64,000 bases of DNA from Hungatella sp. (GTDB lineage Bacteria; Bacillota; Clostridia; Lachnospirales; Lachnospiraceae): the NCBI GenBank assembly GCA_022792815.1, contig JAAWBS010000016.1, positions 1-64,000 of the forward strand. Direction: 5' to 3'. The number at the start of each line of letters is the position of its first letter. Position 1 is the stretch's first letter. A program made the position numbers and the translations under genes. The notes beneath the pieces are model-generated. The model saw nothing but the letters and a program-made list of their open reading frames with translations, was not told the origin of the DNA and searched no databases. Shown one piece after another: positions 42,136 to 50,718 of this stretch.

Positions 42136-43194
42136 ATGGGAGAAATCGTATTTAAAAACATAGGGAAATCATTTGGTGACGTAAAGGTCATCGAGAACCT
42201 GAATCTGACCATCAGGGACGGAGAGTTTACGGTTCTGGTAGGGGCTTCCGGCTGCGGCAAGACCACTCTTTTGAGGATGATCGCCGGCATTGGGTCTGCT
42301 ACCTCCGGGGAGCTTTTCATCGACGGAGAGGAGATCTCCGATGTTCCTCCGGGGAAGAGAGGGATTGCCATGGTATTCCAGAACTATGCGATCTACCCCA
42401 CTATGACCGTGAGGGGAAACATTGAGTACGGGCTGAAAAATGCCAGAGTGCCGAAGGCAGAGAGGGACAGGCTGATCCGGGAGGTGGCCGAGACCGTGGG
42501 ACTTACCCCTTATCTGACCAGAAAGCCCAGTGAGTTGTCAGGAGGACAGCGGCAGAGGGTAGCCCTAGCCAGAGCCATGGTGAAAAAACCGAAGATCTTT
42601 TTGCTGGACGAGCCTTTGTCCAATCTGGATGCCAAGCTGAGGGTGGCTATGCGCACGGAGCTGATCGAGCTGCATCACCGATTAAAGACCACCTTTGTGT
42701 ATGTGACCCATGACCAGACCGAGGCCATGAGCATGGCGGACACCATCATCCTGATGGAGAGCGGAGAGATCCGGCAGCAGGGGTCGCCGGAGGAGATCTA
42801 CGAGAATCCGGACAATGTGTTTACGGCCCGCTTCATCGGTGCGCCTCCCATGAATGTCTACCGTATGAGGGGAAGGCAGGAGTTTGTCGGTTATCGCCCG
42901 GAGAGCATCCTGCTCTCCCGGGAGGAGACCCGGATGCTGTATCAGAGAGAGGCCAGGATTTTGACCAGGGAGATGTTGGGGTCGGAGATTCACTATAAAC
43001 TTGTGCTGAAACAGGATGGGGAAGAACCGATTACCATCATGGGAAAGAGCAGCCAGAAGCAGTTTGAAGTGGATGAGACGGTGTATGTCAATGTGGACCG
43101 GGAGCATCTGTATTTCTTTGACGGTCAGGAGAATCGGATTCGGGACGAGGCCGGGCTGAAGGAGTGCTGTGCCATGATCCAGGGAGGGCTGTGA
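42136..43194 (+). CDS. Carbohydrate-type ABC transporter ATP-binding protein (UgpC/MsmK group)
   Basis: A 352-residue ATPase. Walker A 'GASGCGKTTLL', Q-loop 'VFQNYAIYPTMTV', signature 'LSGGQRQRVALARAM', Walker B 'FLLDEPLSNLDAK', H-loop 'VTHDQTEAM', and a C-terminal TOBE/OB regulatory domain ('GYRPESILLS' onwards). ATG 42136 begins 'MGEIVFKNIGKSFG', the normal family start. The permease ATG overlaps its stop (TGATG). The presence of a dedicated ATPase inside the operon suggests a self-contained importer. Confidence 0.94.
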   Translation: MGEIVFKNIGKSFGDVKVIENLNLTIRDGEFTVLVGASGCGKTTLLRMIAGIGSATSGELFIDGEEISDVPPGKRGIAMVFQNYAIYPTMTVRGNIEYGLKNARVPKAERDRLIREVAETVGLTPYLTRKPSELSGGQRQRVALARAMVKKPKIFLLDEPLSNLDAKLRVAMRTELIELHHRLKTTFVYVTHDQTEAMSMADTIILMESGEIRQQGSPEEIYENPDNVFTARFIGAPPMNVYRMRGRQEFVGYRPESILLSREETRMLYQREARILTREMLGSEIHYKLVLKQDGEEPITIMGKSSQKQFEVDETVYVNVDREHLYFFDGQENRIRDEAGLKECCAMIQGGL

Positions 43195-44069
43195 TGAAGG
43201 AGAATACAAAGAGAAAGCTGTTTCCCTACCTGCTGATTCTGCCGTCTGCCCTGTTTTTGCTGGTTTTCACGATGTATCCCTGTATTTATCTGGTGCGGCT
43301 GAGCTTTTATGAGTACAATCTGCTGAAACCGCCCAAATGGATCGGATGGAAAAACTATGTGGATCTGTTTACCAGAAACGTGGACTTTGTCGTGGCCTTG
43401 AAGAATACGGCCATCTATACCGCAGCTATTGTGACGATCCTGATTCTGTTCGGACTGATTCTGGCGGTGTGCCTCCAGCGGGAGTCCAGGATCAACTCTT
43501 TTGTGCAGAGAGCCATGTTTATCCCCCATATCGTCGGTATGCTGTCGGTGGCTATGATTTTTCAGTGGATGTTCAACGAGAAAGGGCTGTTCAATGCAGT
43601 TCTTGCCATCTTTCGTCTGCCGGGTCTCAAGTGGCTCAATAGTTCGGACACGGCCCTGATCTGTATCATCATCGTGGCTGTGTGGAAGAGCATCGGCTAT
43701 TACGCCCTGATTCTTCTTTCGTCCTTAAAGGCCATTCCTGCGGAGATCAATGAGGCTGCTCTGCTGGATGACGCGGGGCCTGTGAACCGGTTCTTTCATA
43801 TATTTATGCCTATGCTGTCCCCTCAGATCTTCTTTCTTCTGGTCACCATCACCATCAACTCCTTCAAGGTGTTTGAGTCCGTGAGACAGATGACCAAGGG
43901 CGGCCCCGGCAACTCCACCAATGTGTTGGTGTACTATATCTACAATTATGCGTTTAACTACAACAAATACGGGTACGCGGCAGCGGCCGGAGTGGTGCTG
44001 CTTCTCATTATGATCGTTATGACGATCCTGTATTTCAAGGCTATGGGGAAACGGGTCCACTATCAGTAG
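43194..44069 (+). CDS. Carbohydrate-type ABC transporter permease, UgpA-like
   Basis: A 291-residue membrane protein with six hydrophobic segments and the EAA coupling motif 'EINEAALLDDAGPVNRFFHIFMP' near residue 185. The start 'KLFPYLLILPSALFLLVFTMYPCIYLVRLSF' is typical of the MalF/UgpA group. It overlaps the ATPase stop by one base and the second permease follows in the same strand. Confidence 0.92.
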   Translation: MKENTKRKLFPYLLILPSALFLLVFTMYPCIYLVRLSFYEYNLLKPPKWIGWKNYVDLFTRNVDFVVALKNTAIYTAAIVTILILFGLILAVCLQRESRINSFVQRAMFIPHIVGMLSVAMIFQWMFNEKGLFNAVLAIFRLPGLKWLNSSDTALICIIIVAVWKSIGYYALILLSSLKAIPAEINEAALLDDAGPVNRFFHIFMPMLSPQIFFLLVTITINSFKVFESVRQMTKGGPGNSTNVLVYYIYNYAFNYNKYGYAAAAGVVLLLIMIVMTILYFKAMGKRVHYQ

Positions 44070-44085
44070 GAAGGAGGAGGAAGAG

Positions 44086-44934
44086 ATGAGCAATCCGAAC
44101 ATGATCCGAAAAGCCGGGCAGATGACAGGGCGGGCGGCGGGCATAGCCTTGAAGCTGTTTTTGGCCCTGATATTTATCTTCCCGTTTTACTGGATGATCT
44201 CCACGTCGTTTAAGACTTATGCAGAGTCGGAACAGTTTCCCCCCTCTCTGTATCCCCATACCTGGACGCTGGAGGGGTATCAGACCGTGTTTGAGGGGCT
44301 GGAACTGGGGATGTATCTGAGAAACTCTCTGATCGTCATCGTGGCCATCATCATTTTGCAGATGGCGGTGTCGGTTCCCGCGGCCTACGCCTATGCGGTA
44401 TATGAGTTTAAGGGGGCCGGGATTTTGTTTGCCATGGTGCTGGTGGCGTTTATGATTCCCTCCCAGGTTACCTTTATCGCCACTTACATCATGTTTTCCA
44501 AAATGAAGCTCCTAAAGACCTTCTGGCCTCAGATTCTGCCCTTCGGAGCCAACGCCTTCGGAATCTTCATGATGAGGCAGCATTTTAAACAGATTCCGGC
44601 GGAGCTTATTGAGTCTGCCAGGCTGGACCAGGCCGGCGAGTTCAACATCATGATCCATATCATGCTTCCCACGGCCAAGTCCACGGTGGTGACCACCTGT
44701 CTCTTGAGCTTTATCAGTCACTGGAATGCCTATTTCTGGCCGCTGGTCATGACCAACTCGGAGGAGGTGCGGCCCTTGACCATCGCCATCTCCAAGCTGA
44801 AAGACCTGGATTTAGGGGTGGTGTGGCCGACGATTATGGCGGGAAACGCTTTGCTGGTGGTGCCTATGCTCCTGCTGTTTTTGGCTGCCAGCAGGAAGAT
44901 CATCCAGTCTATGGCCTACCGGGGGATGAAATAA
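44086..44934 (+). CDS. Carbohydrate-type ABC transporter permease, UgpE-like
   Basis: A 282-residue partner permease with six membrane segments. It shows 'FIFPFYWMISTSFKTYAE' near the N-terminus and the EAA motif 'ELIESARLDQAGEFNIMIHIMLP' near residue 170. It has AGGAGG upstream and is the last gene of the transporter, followed 129 bases on by the DeoR gene with its own promoter. Confidence 0.92.
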   Translation: MSNPNMIRKAGQMTGRAAGIALKLFLALIFIFPFYWMISTSFKTYAESEQFPPSLYPHTWTLEGYQTVFEGLELGMYLRNSLIVIVAIIILQMAVSVPAAYAYAVYEFKGAGILFAMVLVAFMIPSQVTFIATYIMFSKMKLLKTFWPQILPFGANAFGIFMMRQHFKQIPAELIESARLDQAGEFNIMIHIMLPTAKSTVVTTCLLSFISHWNAYFWPLVMTNSEEVRPLTIAISKLKDLDLGVVWPTIMAGNALLVVPMLLLFLAASRKIIQSMAYRGMK

Positions 44935-44950
44935 GGCGTGGGAGCATGTC

Positions 44951-44979
44951 TTGACAGCAAATTTTAAATTTGATATGAT
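44951..44979 (+). promoter_or_regulatory. Promoter of the DeoR-family gene
   Basis: TTGACA at 44951-44956, a 17-base spacer and TATGAT at 44974-44979. It separates control of the regulator from the transporter operon. Confidence 0.8.
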
Positions 44980-45062
44980 AAAGACCGAGGTTTTTCAGAA
45001 TCTGGAAAAAAGTGGAAGACAGGCAGGGTTACGGCAAAATTTTGAGACAGAGAGACAGAACG

Positions 45063-45842
45063 ATGAAAATTGCAGAGAGACAGAGTGGGATTGTACAGCT
45101 TGTAAATGAGAGAGGCTCCATATCTTTTGCGGAGATCCAGAGCAGCTTTCCGGATGTGTCGGCGATCACTCTGCGGAGAGATATGGAGGCGCTGGATAAG
45201 CGGAACGAGATTATCCGCATCCACGGCGGCGCGAAATCTATCAATTATATTATACATACAGACGAGGGCTACTGTAACAGGATTATCCAAAATGCGGAGC
45301 AGAAGCAGGGCATCGCCCGGGCGGCCGTGTCCCTTCTGAATCCGCCCATGTCCGTGTATGTGGATTCCGGGACCACGGCTCTGGAATTCAGCAAGGCATT
45401 TCCGGATGACAATTTTTTAGTCTACACCCACGGACTTCACTGCGCAGTGGAACTGAGCAGGCTTTCCAGGCCGGAGATCCATCTGGTGGGCGGAAAGGTC
45501 AGCAGGCTCAGTCTGTCCATCGTAGGTTCCAATGCGATCTACTGCCTGGACAACACCAATTTTGACCTTGTGTTTCTCAGCGCAGGAGGTTATTCCGCCA
45601 ACCGGGGATTTACCTGTCTGGGCGAGGAGGAGTGTTATCTGAGAAAGGCTGTGGTGAAGCGGGCGGAGAAGGTGGTGATGCTGCTGGACTCCAGCAAGTT
45701 CGGGAAGGTGGCCACCTATACCCTGGCGACTCCGGAGGAGATCGATGTGCTGATCACAGACAGAGGGATCGACCAGATGTGGCTGGAGGAGTTTCGTTCT
45801 CATGATATCCGTGTGATGTTCTGTGAGGATTTTGACAGGTAA
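45063..45842 (+). CDS. DeoR-family transcriptional regulator
   Basis: A 259-residue repressor. The N-terminal helix-turn-helix 'ISFAEIQSSFPDVSAITLRRDMEALDKR' region is at about 20-46, followed by the effector domain with 'MSVYVDSGTTALEFSKAF' and 'NFDLVFLSAGGYSANRGFTC'. Members usually respond to a phosphorylated sugar. Position right after the importer makes this the likely pathway regulator. ATG 45063 gives the normal start; a longer in-frame start at 45012 is less likely. A perfect terminator follows at once. Confidence 0.91.
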   Translation: MKIAERQSGIVQLVNERGSISFAEIQSSFPDVSAITLRRDMEALDKRNEIIRIHGGAKSINYIIHTDEGYCNRIIQNAEQKQGIARAAVSLLNPPMSVYVDSGTTALEFSKAFPDDNFLVYTHGLHCAVELSRLSRPEIHLVGGKVSRLSLSIVGSNAIYCLDNTNFDLVFLSAGGYSANRGFTCLGEEECYLRKAVVKRAEKVVMLLDSSKFGKVATYTLATPEEIDVLITDRGIDQMWLEEFRSHDIRVMFCEDFDR

Positions 45843-45846
45843 CAAG

Positions 45847-45871
45847 AGGAGACCATGAAGGTCTCCTTTTT
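45847..45871 (+). terminator. Rho-independent terminator after the DeoR gene
   Basis: GGAGACC at 45848-45854, loop ATGAA, GGTCTCC at 45860-45866, then five Ts. It reaches the stop codon of the convergent ABC ATPase gene. Confidence 0.9.
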
Positions 45872-46643
45872 AGTTCCCGCATTCGATGCTGATCGTGTTG
45901 AAACGCTCCAGCAGATCTTCGATTTTCATGGAGGCTTTCTCTTCTCCGGACTTGTCGATGACAGCCTGCCCCTGGTGCATCATCAGCAGGCGGTCGCCGT
46001 AGTCCACGGCATAGCGCAGGTTGTGGGTCACCATGATGGTGGTCAGCCGCTTGGATTTCACGATCTGGTCCGTCAGTTCCATGATAATCTCGGCGGTCTT
46101 GGGGTCTAGGGCTGCGGTGTGCTCATCCAGGATCAGAAATTCGATGGGAGTCATGGTGGACATGAGAAGGGCCATGGCCTGCCGCTGCCCGCCGGAGAGG
46201 ACCCCGACCTTCACATGGAGTTTGTCCTCCAGGCCCAGGCCCAGAGTTTTCAGGGCCTCCCGGTAACCGTCGACTTTCCTTTTGTCGGTGCCGCGGCGGA
46301 GGTTGAAGGGCTTGCCCTTGTTGTCGGCCAGTGCCATATTTTCCAAGATGGTCATGTGGGGGCAGGTGCCCATGGCGGGATTCTGATAGACACGGCCGAT
46401 GCGCCTTAACCGCTTGAATTCCGGCATGTGGGTGATATTTTCGCTTCCTATATAAATGGTGCCGGAATCCAGAGGGATGCTGCCGCAGATGATGTTGAGC
46501 ATGGAGGTCTTTCCGGAACCGTTGCTTCCTACCACGGAGACAAACTGACCGTTCTCGATGGACAGGTTAAAATCCTCAAACAGGCACATCTCGTTGACCG
46601 TTCCTGCGTTGTAGTATTTGTTGATATCATTCAGTCTAAGCAA
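45870..46643 (-). CDS. ABC transporter ATP-binding protein, probable tryptophan importer
   Basis: A 257-residue ATPase. Walker A 'VGSNGSGKTSML', signature 'LSGGQRQAMALLMSTM', Walker B 'FLILDEHTAALDPKTAE' and H-loop 'MVTHNLRYAV' are visible. The family (with PF04392-type binding proteins) moves amino acids such as tryptophan or tyrosine. It overlaps the permease gene by 8 bases and is the last gene of a T-box-controlled operon whose specifier codon is UGG, so tryptophan or a precursor is the probable cargo. Confidence 0.9.
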   Translation of the reverse strand: MLRLNDINKYYNAGTVNEMCLFEDFNLSIENGQFVSVVGSNGSGKTSMLNIICGSIPLDSGTIYIGSENITHMPEFKRLRRIGRVYQNPAMGTCPHMTILENMALADNKGKPFNLRRGTDKRKVDGYREALKTLGLGLEDKLHVKVGVLSGGQRQAMALLMSTMTPIEFLILDEHTAALDPKTAEIIMELTDQIVKSKRLTTIMVTHNLRYAVDYGDRLLMMHQGQAVIDKSGEEKASMKIEDLLERFNTISIECGN

Positions 46644-47556
46644 GGCCCTTCACCTTCTTTCTGCGCTCGGTGCTGACTACCAGGATGATCAGGAACAGGA
46701 TCGAGGTGATCAGTTTTAAGTCATTGGCCTCCATCCCCATGGAGATAGCCAGGGAAATACAGGCTTTGTACACGACAGAGCCTGCGATGACAGCCGTGGT
46801 AGGGCGGACTTGGGGAAGCCCTAAGCGGCTCGGGAGAGAGACTCCGTTTTCCGGGCACAGAAGCTGAATCCCGATGATCACGCTGGCAAGGCCGATGACG
46901 ATGGTTCCGGTTCCCACGGAGATCTCAAAAAATCCTTTGTGCTGGCAGTAGATGGACCCGGCTAAGGCGGAAAAGCCGTTGGCGATGGCCAGTCCCAGGA
47001 TCTTCACCATGCCCTTGTCCTTGGCCAGTGAGGTGACCAAGGCCTCATTGTCCCCCACGGCCCGCAGCAGGTATCCGGATCTGGTGTTCAGATACAGGTC
47101 CAGGAGTACCTTACAGATGAGGATGATGAGAAACAGGATCAGTACCATCAGGTAAGGGGACAGGAGGGCCGGTATCACATCCGCCAGGAAGGGGTTTTCA
47201 AAGATCGTGTCCTGATTGAACACGGGCACATTGGCCCTGCCGCCTGCCAGGCGCAGGTTCACGGAGTACAGGCCGGTCATGACGATGATGCCGCTTAACA
47301 GGTCCCGGACCTTTAATTTCACATGGATGAGTCCGGTGACGCAGCCGGCCGCGGCCCCTGCCGCGAAGGATAAAATCAGAGTCAGTACCGGGTCCATGCC
47401 TGCCAGGAGAGCGGAGGCGGTCAGTGCCGCCCCCATGGGGAATGTGCTGTCCACAGACAGGTCGGGAAAATCCAGGATCTTGTAGGTGATGTAGACTCCC
47501 AGCGCCATGACGGCATAGATGAGTCCTTCTTCCAAAACGCCTAAAATCAGTGTCAT
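46636..47556 (-). CDS. ABC transporter permease, probable tryptophan importer
   Basis: A 306-residue membrane protein of the branched-chain-type permease superfamily. It has about eight hydrophobic segments, with 'MALGVYITYKILDFPDLSVDSTFPMGAAL' near the N-terminus, a sequence characteristic of TrpY-like permeases. It is in the middle of the three-gene minus-strand operon, 18 bases after the binding-protein stop. Confidence 0.9.
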   Translation of the reverse strand: MTLILGVLEEGLIYAVMALGVYITYKILDFPDLSVDSTFPMGAALTASALLAGMDPVLTLILSFAAGAAAGCVTGLIHVKLKVRDLLSGIIVMTGLYSVNLRLAGGRANVPVFNQDTIFENPFLADVIPALLSPYLMVLILFLIILICKVLLDLYLNTRSGYLLRAVGDNEALVTSLAKDKGMVKILGLAIANGFSALAGSIYCQHKGFFEISVGTGTIVIGLASVIIGIQLLCPENGVSLPSRLGLPQVRPTTAVIAGSVVYKACISLAISMGMEANDLKLITSILFLIILVVSTERRKKVKGLA

Positions 47557-47574
47557 AGTAATCGTAAGCCTCCG

Positions 47575-48585
47575 CTATTGTGTGATTTCCGCAAACATTT
47601 CCTTGGCAGAAGAAGTCAGGTCTTTTGGGAATGTGAGCCCTAAGTTCTCGGCCACCTTTGTGTTGCCGTAGAAGGCGGCTTCCTCGATCACTTCAAAATT
47701 CATCTCACTCGCTTTCTTTTCTCCCCTTAATACGGCGGCAGCCATCCTGCCGGTCTGTTTCCCCAGCTCGATATAGTCCAAGCCCATGGCGGCCAGACAG
47801 CCGATCTTCACCTGCTCGATCTCGCTTCCGAAGACGGGGATGTTTTTCTTCGCCGCCTTGTCTAAGATCACAGGAAGGGAGGCCACCACCGTGTTGTCCG
47901 TCAGGTTGGTTAGACAATCCACCTTTTCTAAGAGGGAATCCGCGGCGAGGGGCACGTCTGCCGTGGCAGAGATGCCGGTGTCCACAATCTCAAATCCGTA
48001 ATCCGGGGCTGCTGCCTTGTACTCCTCGATGGTGGACAGGGAATTGACCTCACTGGTGGTGAACAGGATCCCGATAGTCCTGGCCTCAGGAAGGATGGCC
48101 CGGATCATCTCCAGCTGCTGTCTGACAGGCAGCTTGTCGCTGGTTCCGGTGATCTCGCCTACAGGAGCGCCGTCAGAGCCTGCCAGCTCCGCTGCCACAG
48201 GGTCTGTGACTGCGGTGTAGATCACAGGGATATTCTGCTTTTTGCCGACCCCGTAAGCGGTCTGCGCCATGGGAGTGGCGATGCCGCAGATCAGGTCCAC
48301 CTTCTGGGCTGCGAAGTTGGTGACGATCTGACTGGCCATCCCCCCGTCAGCCTGGGAATTCTCATAGAGAACCGTTAAGTTTTCTCCCTCCACGAATCCC
48401 TCCTCGGCCAGTCCTAAGAGGAATCCCTCCCGACAGTTGTCGAGGGAGCCGTGGGCGGCAAACTGTCCGATGCCGATGGTGTAGGTCTTGTCCTTGGAAT
48501 CTGAGGAGCCGGAGCAGCCGGCCAACAGGGCCGCGGCTGCGGCTGCAAGGAATAAAGTTTTCGCTTTCATAGATTTTTTCATCAT
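47575..48585 (-). CDS. ABC transporter substrate-binding lipoprotein (TrpX-like, PF04392 type)
   Basis: A 336-residue extracellular binding protein. The signal peptide ends 'AAAAALLAGC' (lipobox) and the domain starts 'YTIGIGQFAAHGSLDNCREGFLLGLAEEGF', followed by 'TPMAQTAYG', 'YTAVTDPVAAEL' and 'AAMGLDYIELGKQTG'. GGAGG lies 5 or 8 bases before ATG 48585 or 48582; an earlier ATG at 48597 overlaps that site. The preceding T-box leader makes expression depend on uncharged tRNA-Trp. Confidence 0.92.
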   Translation of the reverse strand: MMKKSMKAKTLFLAAAAAALLAGCSGSSDSKDKTYTIGIGQFAAHGSLDNCREGFLLGLAEEGFVEGENLTVLYENSQADGGMASQIVTNFAAQKVDLICGIATPMAQTAYGVGKKQNIPVIYTAVTDPVAAELAGSDGAPVGEITGTSDKLPVRQQLEMIRAILPEARTIGILFTTSEVNSLSTIEEYKAAAPDYGFEIVDTGISATADVPLAADSLLEKVDCLTNLTDNTVVASLPVILDKAAKKNIPVFGSEIEQVKIGCLAAMGLDYIELGKQTGRMAAAVLRGEKKASEMNFEVIEEAAFYGNTKVAENLGLTFPKDLTSSAKEMFAEITQ

Positions 48586-48678
48586 AGTGACCTCCATTAG
48601 TTTAGATTTACCCGTTTGGGGTGACCGTATGCGAAATCAAGGGGCTGGACCGTTCTGTCCGTGACTTTCCCGGAAAGC

Positions 48679-48953
48679 AAAAAAGTCTCAAGTATGCAGA
48701 TGCTGCATGCTTGAGACGAATATAATCCGCGGTGCCACTCAAATTGACCATAGGTCCTCTTTTCATATACCAACATATATGCCGCACTGGTAACGGCTGC
48801 GGAGACCGTCAGTCCCTACTGGGCAAAAAGCTGTTGGGGACCGCCCTCAAAAGTCCATTCGGCAATTCCACTCATATCGCATTCACACCCGCAGCGACTC
48901 TCTGAGATGAGAAAGAAAGGCTTACTCCTCTTTTTCAACGGTTTGTTTTATTG
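48679..48953 (-). promoter_or_regulatory. T-box riboswitch with Trp (UGG) specifier and terminator
   Basis: On the minus strand the leader contains the T-box core TGAGTGGCACCGCGG (48727-48741), which pairs with the tRNA acceptor end. Upstream, a specifier-loop pattern GAATGGAC puts TGG at 48855-48857, the Trp codon. A 15-bp terminator stem (48685-48717, arms GTCTCAAGCATGCAG and CTGCATACTTGAGAC) with six Us follows. Uncharged tRNA-Trp would favour the antiterminator and switch on the ABC operon. The TGG choice rests on loop context, as stem I was folded by eye. Confidence 0.87.
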
Positions 48954-48959
48954 GTATGT

Positions 48960-48988
48960 ATCTTAATACAGAACCATTTGTTTGTCAA
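48960..48988 (-). promoter_or_regulatory. Promoter of the T-box/ABC operon
   Basis: On the minus strand, TTGACA (48983-48988), a 17-base spacer and TAAGAT (48960-48965), just upstream of the T-box leader. Confidence 0.8.
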
Positions 48989-49023
48989 CAGGAAATTTTT
49001 AAAGCCTGCTCTTGTTTTTCTGG

Positions 49024-49194
49024 TCAGCCCTGAAACGATCGGTTATTGTCAGAGAACGTGGACTTCATAAGGTTAATAAACGCCCGTTCCGTCCGGTCCA
49101 GATAAGAGTCTGTCTTGCAGACCACATTCACATCCCATATATCAGGGGGATCAGAATGCTTGTAGGTAAGCTTGGACACCTCATCGAGAGAGAA
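49024..49194 (-). pseudogene. LysR-family regulator remnant, C-terminal end only
   Basis: About 57 codons ending in a stop at 49024-49026. The sequence 'FSLDEVSKLTYKHSDPPDIW' and then 'YLDRTERAFINLMKSTF' has the pattern of the last strand and helix of a LysR effector domain (strand with 'VV.KTDSYL', then 'AFINLM'). Nothing upstream continues the domain: that DNA carries the promoter and start of the next gene. It is probably a degraded gene end left by deletion. A chance open frame is the alternative. Confidence 0.45.
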
Positions 49195-49199
49195 AACAA

Positions 49200-49228
49200 T
49201 TGAAATTTCGGGGAGGAGCGTGTATACT
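49200..49228 (+). promoter_or_regulatory. Promoter of the nicotinamidase-like gene
   Basis: TTGAAA at 49200-49205, a 17-base spacer and TATACT at 49223-49228, 39 bases before the start codon. Confidence 0.8.
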
Positions 49229-49267
49229 ACAGAATATCCGGAAAGGCATGGAAGGAGGTCGACAGAC

Positions 49268-49783
49268 ATGAAAAAATTGCTGATCGTGGTAGATATGCAG
49301 AAAGATTTTATCGACGGAAGTCTGGGGACAAAAGAGGCGGAGGCCGTCGTGGCGGAGGTGAGGAGAAAGATCGAGGCCTATGAGAAGGCGGGAGATGAGG
49401 TGGTCTTTACCATGGACACCCATTTTGACGACTACTTAGACACCCAGGAGGGAAGGAATCTGCCGGTTAAGCACTGTATCAAGGGGACAGACGGATGGCG
49501 GCTGTGCGAGGAGTTGGAAGGATTTGCAGGGAGGCGGTTCGAGAAATCCGCTTTTGGCTCCGTGGAGTGCGGAGAGTATGCGGCCCGGGGCGAGTATGAG
49601 TCCGTGGAGTTGGTGGGCCTGTGCACGGATATCTGTGTGATCTCCAACGCCATGGTGATTAAGGCCCTGTCTCCGGAGCTCGCGGTGAAGGTGGACGGCA
49701 GATGCTGCGCGGGGGTGACGCCAGAGAGTCATGACAATGCCCTGTCTGCCATGAAAATGTGCCAGATTCAGGTGACGGAGTGA
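49268..49783 (+). CDS. Isochorismatase-family cysteine hydrolase, nicotinamidase-like
   Basis: A 171-residue amidase that probably converts nicotinamide to nicotinic acid for NAD salvage. The catalytic triad is Asp9 ('VVDMQKDF'), Lys93 ('FEKSAFGS') and Cys123 ('LCTDICV'). Metal ligands Asp50, His52 ('MDTHFD') and His69 ('VKHC') match the pyrazinamidase/nicotinamidase set. Other isochorismatase-like amide substrates cannot be excluded. ATG 49268 has GGAAGGAGG upstream and the gene has its own promoter. Confidence 0.87.
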   Translation: MKKLLIVVDMQKDFIDGSLGTKEAEAVVAEVRRKIEAYEKAGDEVVFTMDTHFDDYLDTQEGRNLPVKHCIKGTDGWRLCEELEGFAGRRFEKSAFGSVECGEYAARGEYESVELVGLCTDICVISNAMVIKALSPELAVKVDGRCCAGVTPESHDNALSAMKMCQIQVTE

Positions 49784-49829
49784 CCAAAAACAAAACTTAA
49801 TAAAAAATAATAGATTTTTGAAAGAAGTG

Positions 49830-49838
49830 TGCTATACT
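49830..49838 (+). promoter_or_regulatory. Extended -10 promoter before the lipoprotein gene
   Basis: TGC-TATACT at 49830-49838, an extended -10 without a clear -35, 49 bases before the ATG at 49887. Confidence 0.5.
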
Positions 49839-49886
49839 TTAAGAGTATCATTTCCATCAATTTCATTTTCAGGGAGGAACAGAATT

Positions 49887-50696
49887 ATGAGAAAGCAATT
49901 GTTGTGTATCATGCTGGCAGCAGGGTTGGCAGTGGGGATGACAGCGTGCGGAGGCGATTCTTCCGCCGGCGCCAAAGATGCTGCGGCTCAGGAGGAGACG
50001 ACAGCGGGGGAGAAGGACAACAAGGAAGAGAAAGAAGAAAAGGAAAAGAAAGAAGAAAAAGAAGAGAAAGAGACCACAGAGAAGGAAACTGCCAAGGAGA
50101 CGACACCGGAGGAGATCGAGACCGAGGAGGAGACCGAGGTCGAGGAGGAGTTTCAGACCGGGACATGGGACGGACTGACGTTCTCAAATCCGTGGCTGGG
50201 CATGACGATCACCTTTCCTGAGGATTCCCATGTGCTGTCCGAGTCGGAGATGCAGGAGATTTTGGGAGCGGGACAGGATATTCTGGTGAACAACGGCAAC
50301 TTTACGGAAGCACAGTTGAAGATAGCAGATGTCACCACGGTTTATGACTTTATGGTGGCCCTGCCCGACGGCCAGAGCAATATCCAGCTGGCTTATGAGA
50401 ACATCAACATCACTACCATGGGCAGAGGGATCTCTGAGGCAGACTATCTGGACGTTCTCTCCGACCAGCTGACTCAGATCGCGGATATGCAGTATGAACT
50501 GGGTGAGAAGGAAGAAGCGGAGATCGCGGGACAGACCTTTACCAAGATCCACGCAAGTGTGATGGGCGGAGTGATGTATCAGGACTACTACTGTATCCGC
50601 AAGGGCGGTCACATGGCGACCATGACTATCAGCTATCTGCCGGACTGCCAGGAATCGGTGGATGAGATTATAGCAGGCATCGCTGCGGTACAGTGA
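49887..50696 (+). CDS. Lipoprotein of unknown function with Lys/Glu-rich linker
   Basis: A 269-residue exported protein. A signal peptide ends 'LAVGMTACGGDS' (lipobox Cys). About 60 residues of almost pure Lys/Glu/Thr follow, then a domain of about 170 residues beginning 'TWDGLTFSNPWLGMTITFPE' and ending 'MATMTISYLPDCQESVDEIIAGI'. The C-terminal domain resembles small extracellular domains of Clostridia with no assigned role. The charged linker probably spans the wall. AGGGAGGAAC precedes the ATG. It is close to a GNAT gene (22 bases on), so they may share a transcript. Confidence 0.78.
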   Translation: MRKQLLCIMLAAGLAVGMTACGGDSSAGAKDAAAQEETTAGEKDNKEEKEEKEKKEEKEEKETTEKETAKETTPEEIETEEETEVEEEFQTGTWDGLTFSNPWLGMTITFPEDSHVLSESEMQEILGAGQDILVNNGNFTEAQLKIADVTTVYDFMVALPDGQSNIQLAYENINITTMGRGISEADYLDVLSDQLTQIADMQYELGEKEEAEIAGQTFTKIHASVMGGVMYQDYYCIRKGGHMATMTISYLPDCQESVDEIIAGIAAVQ

Positions 50697-50718
50697 CATA
50701 AGGACAAGAGAGGGAACT

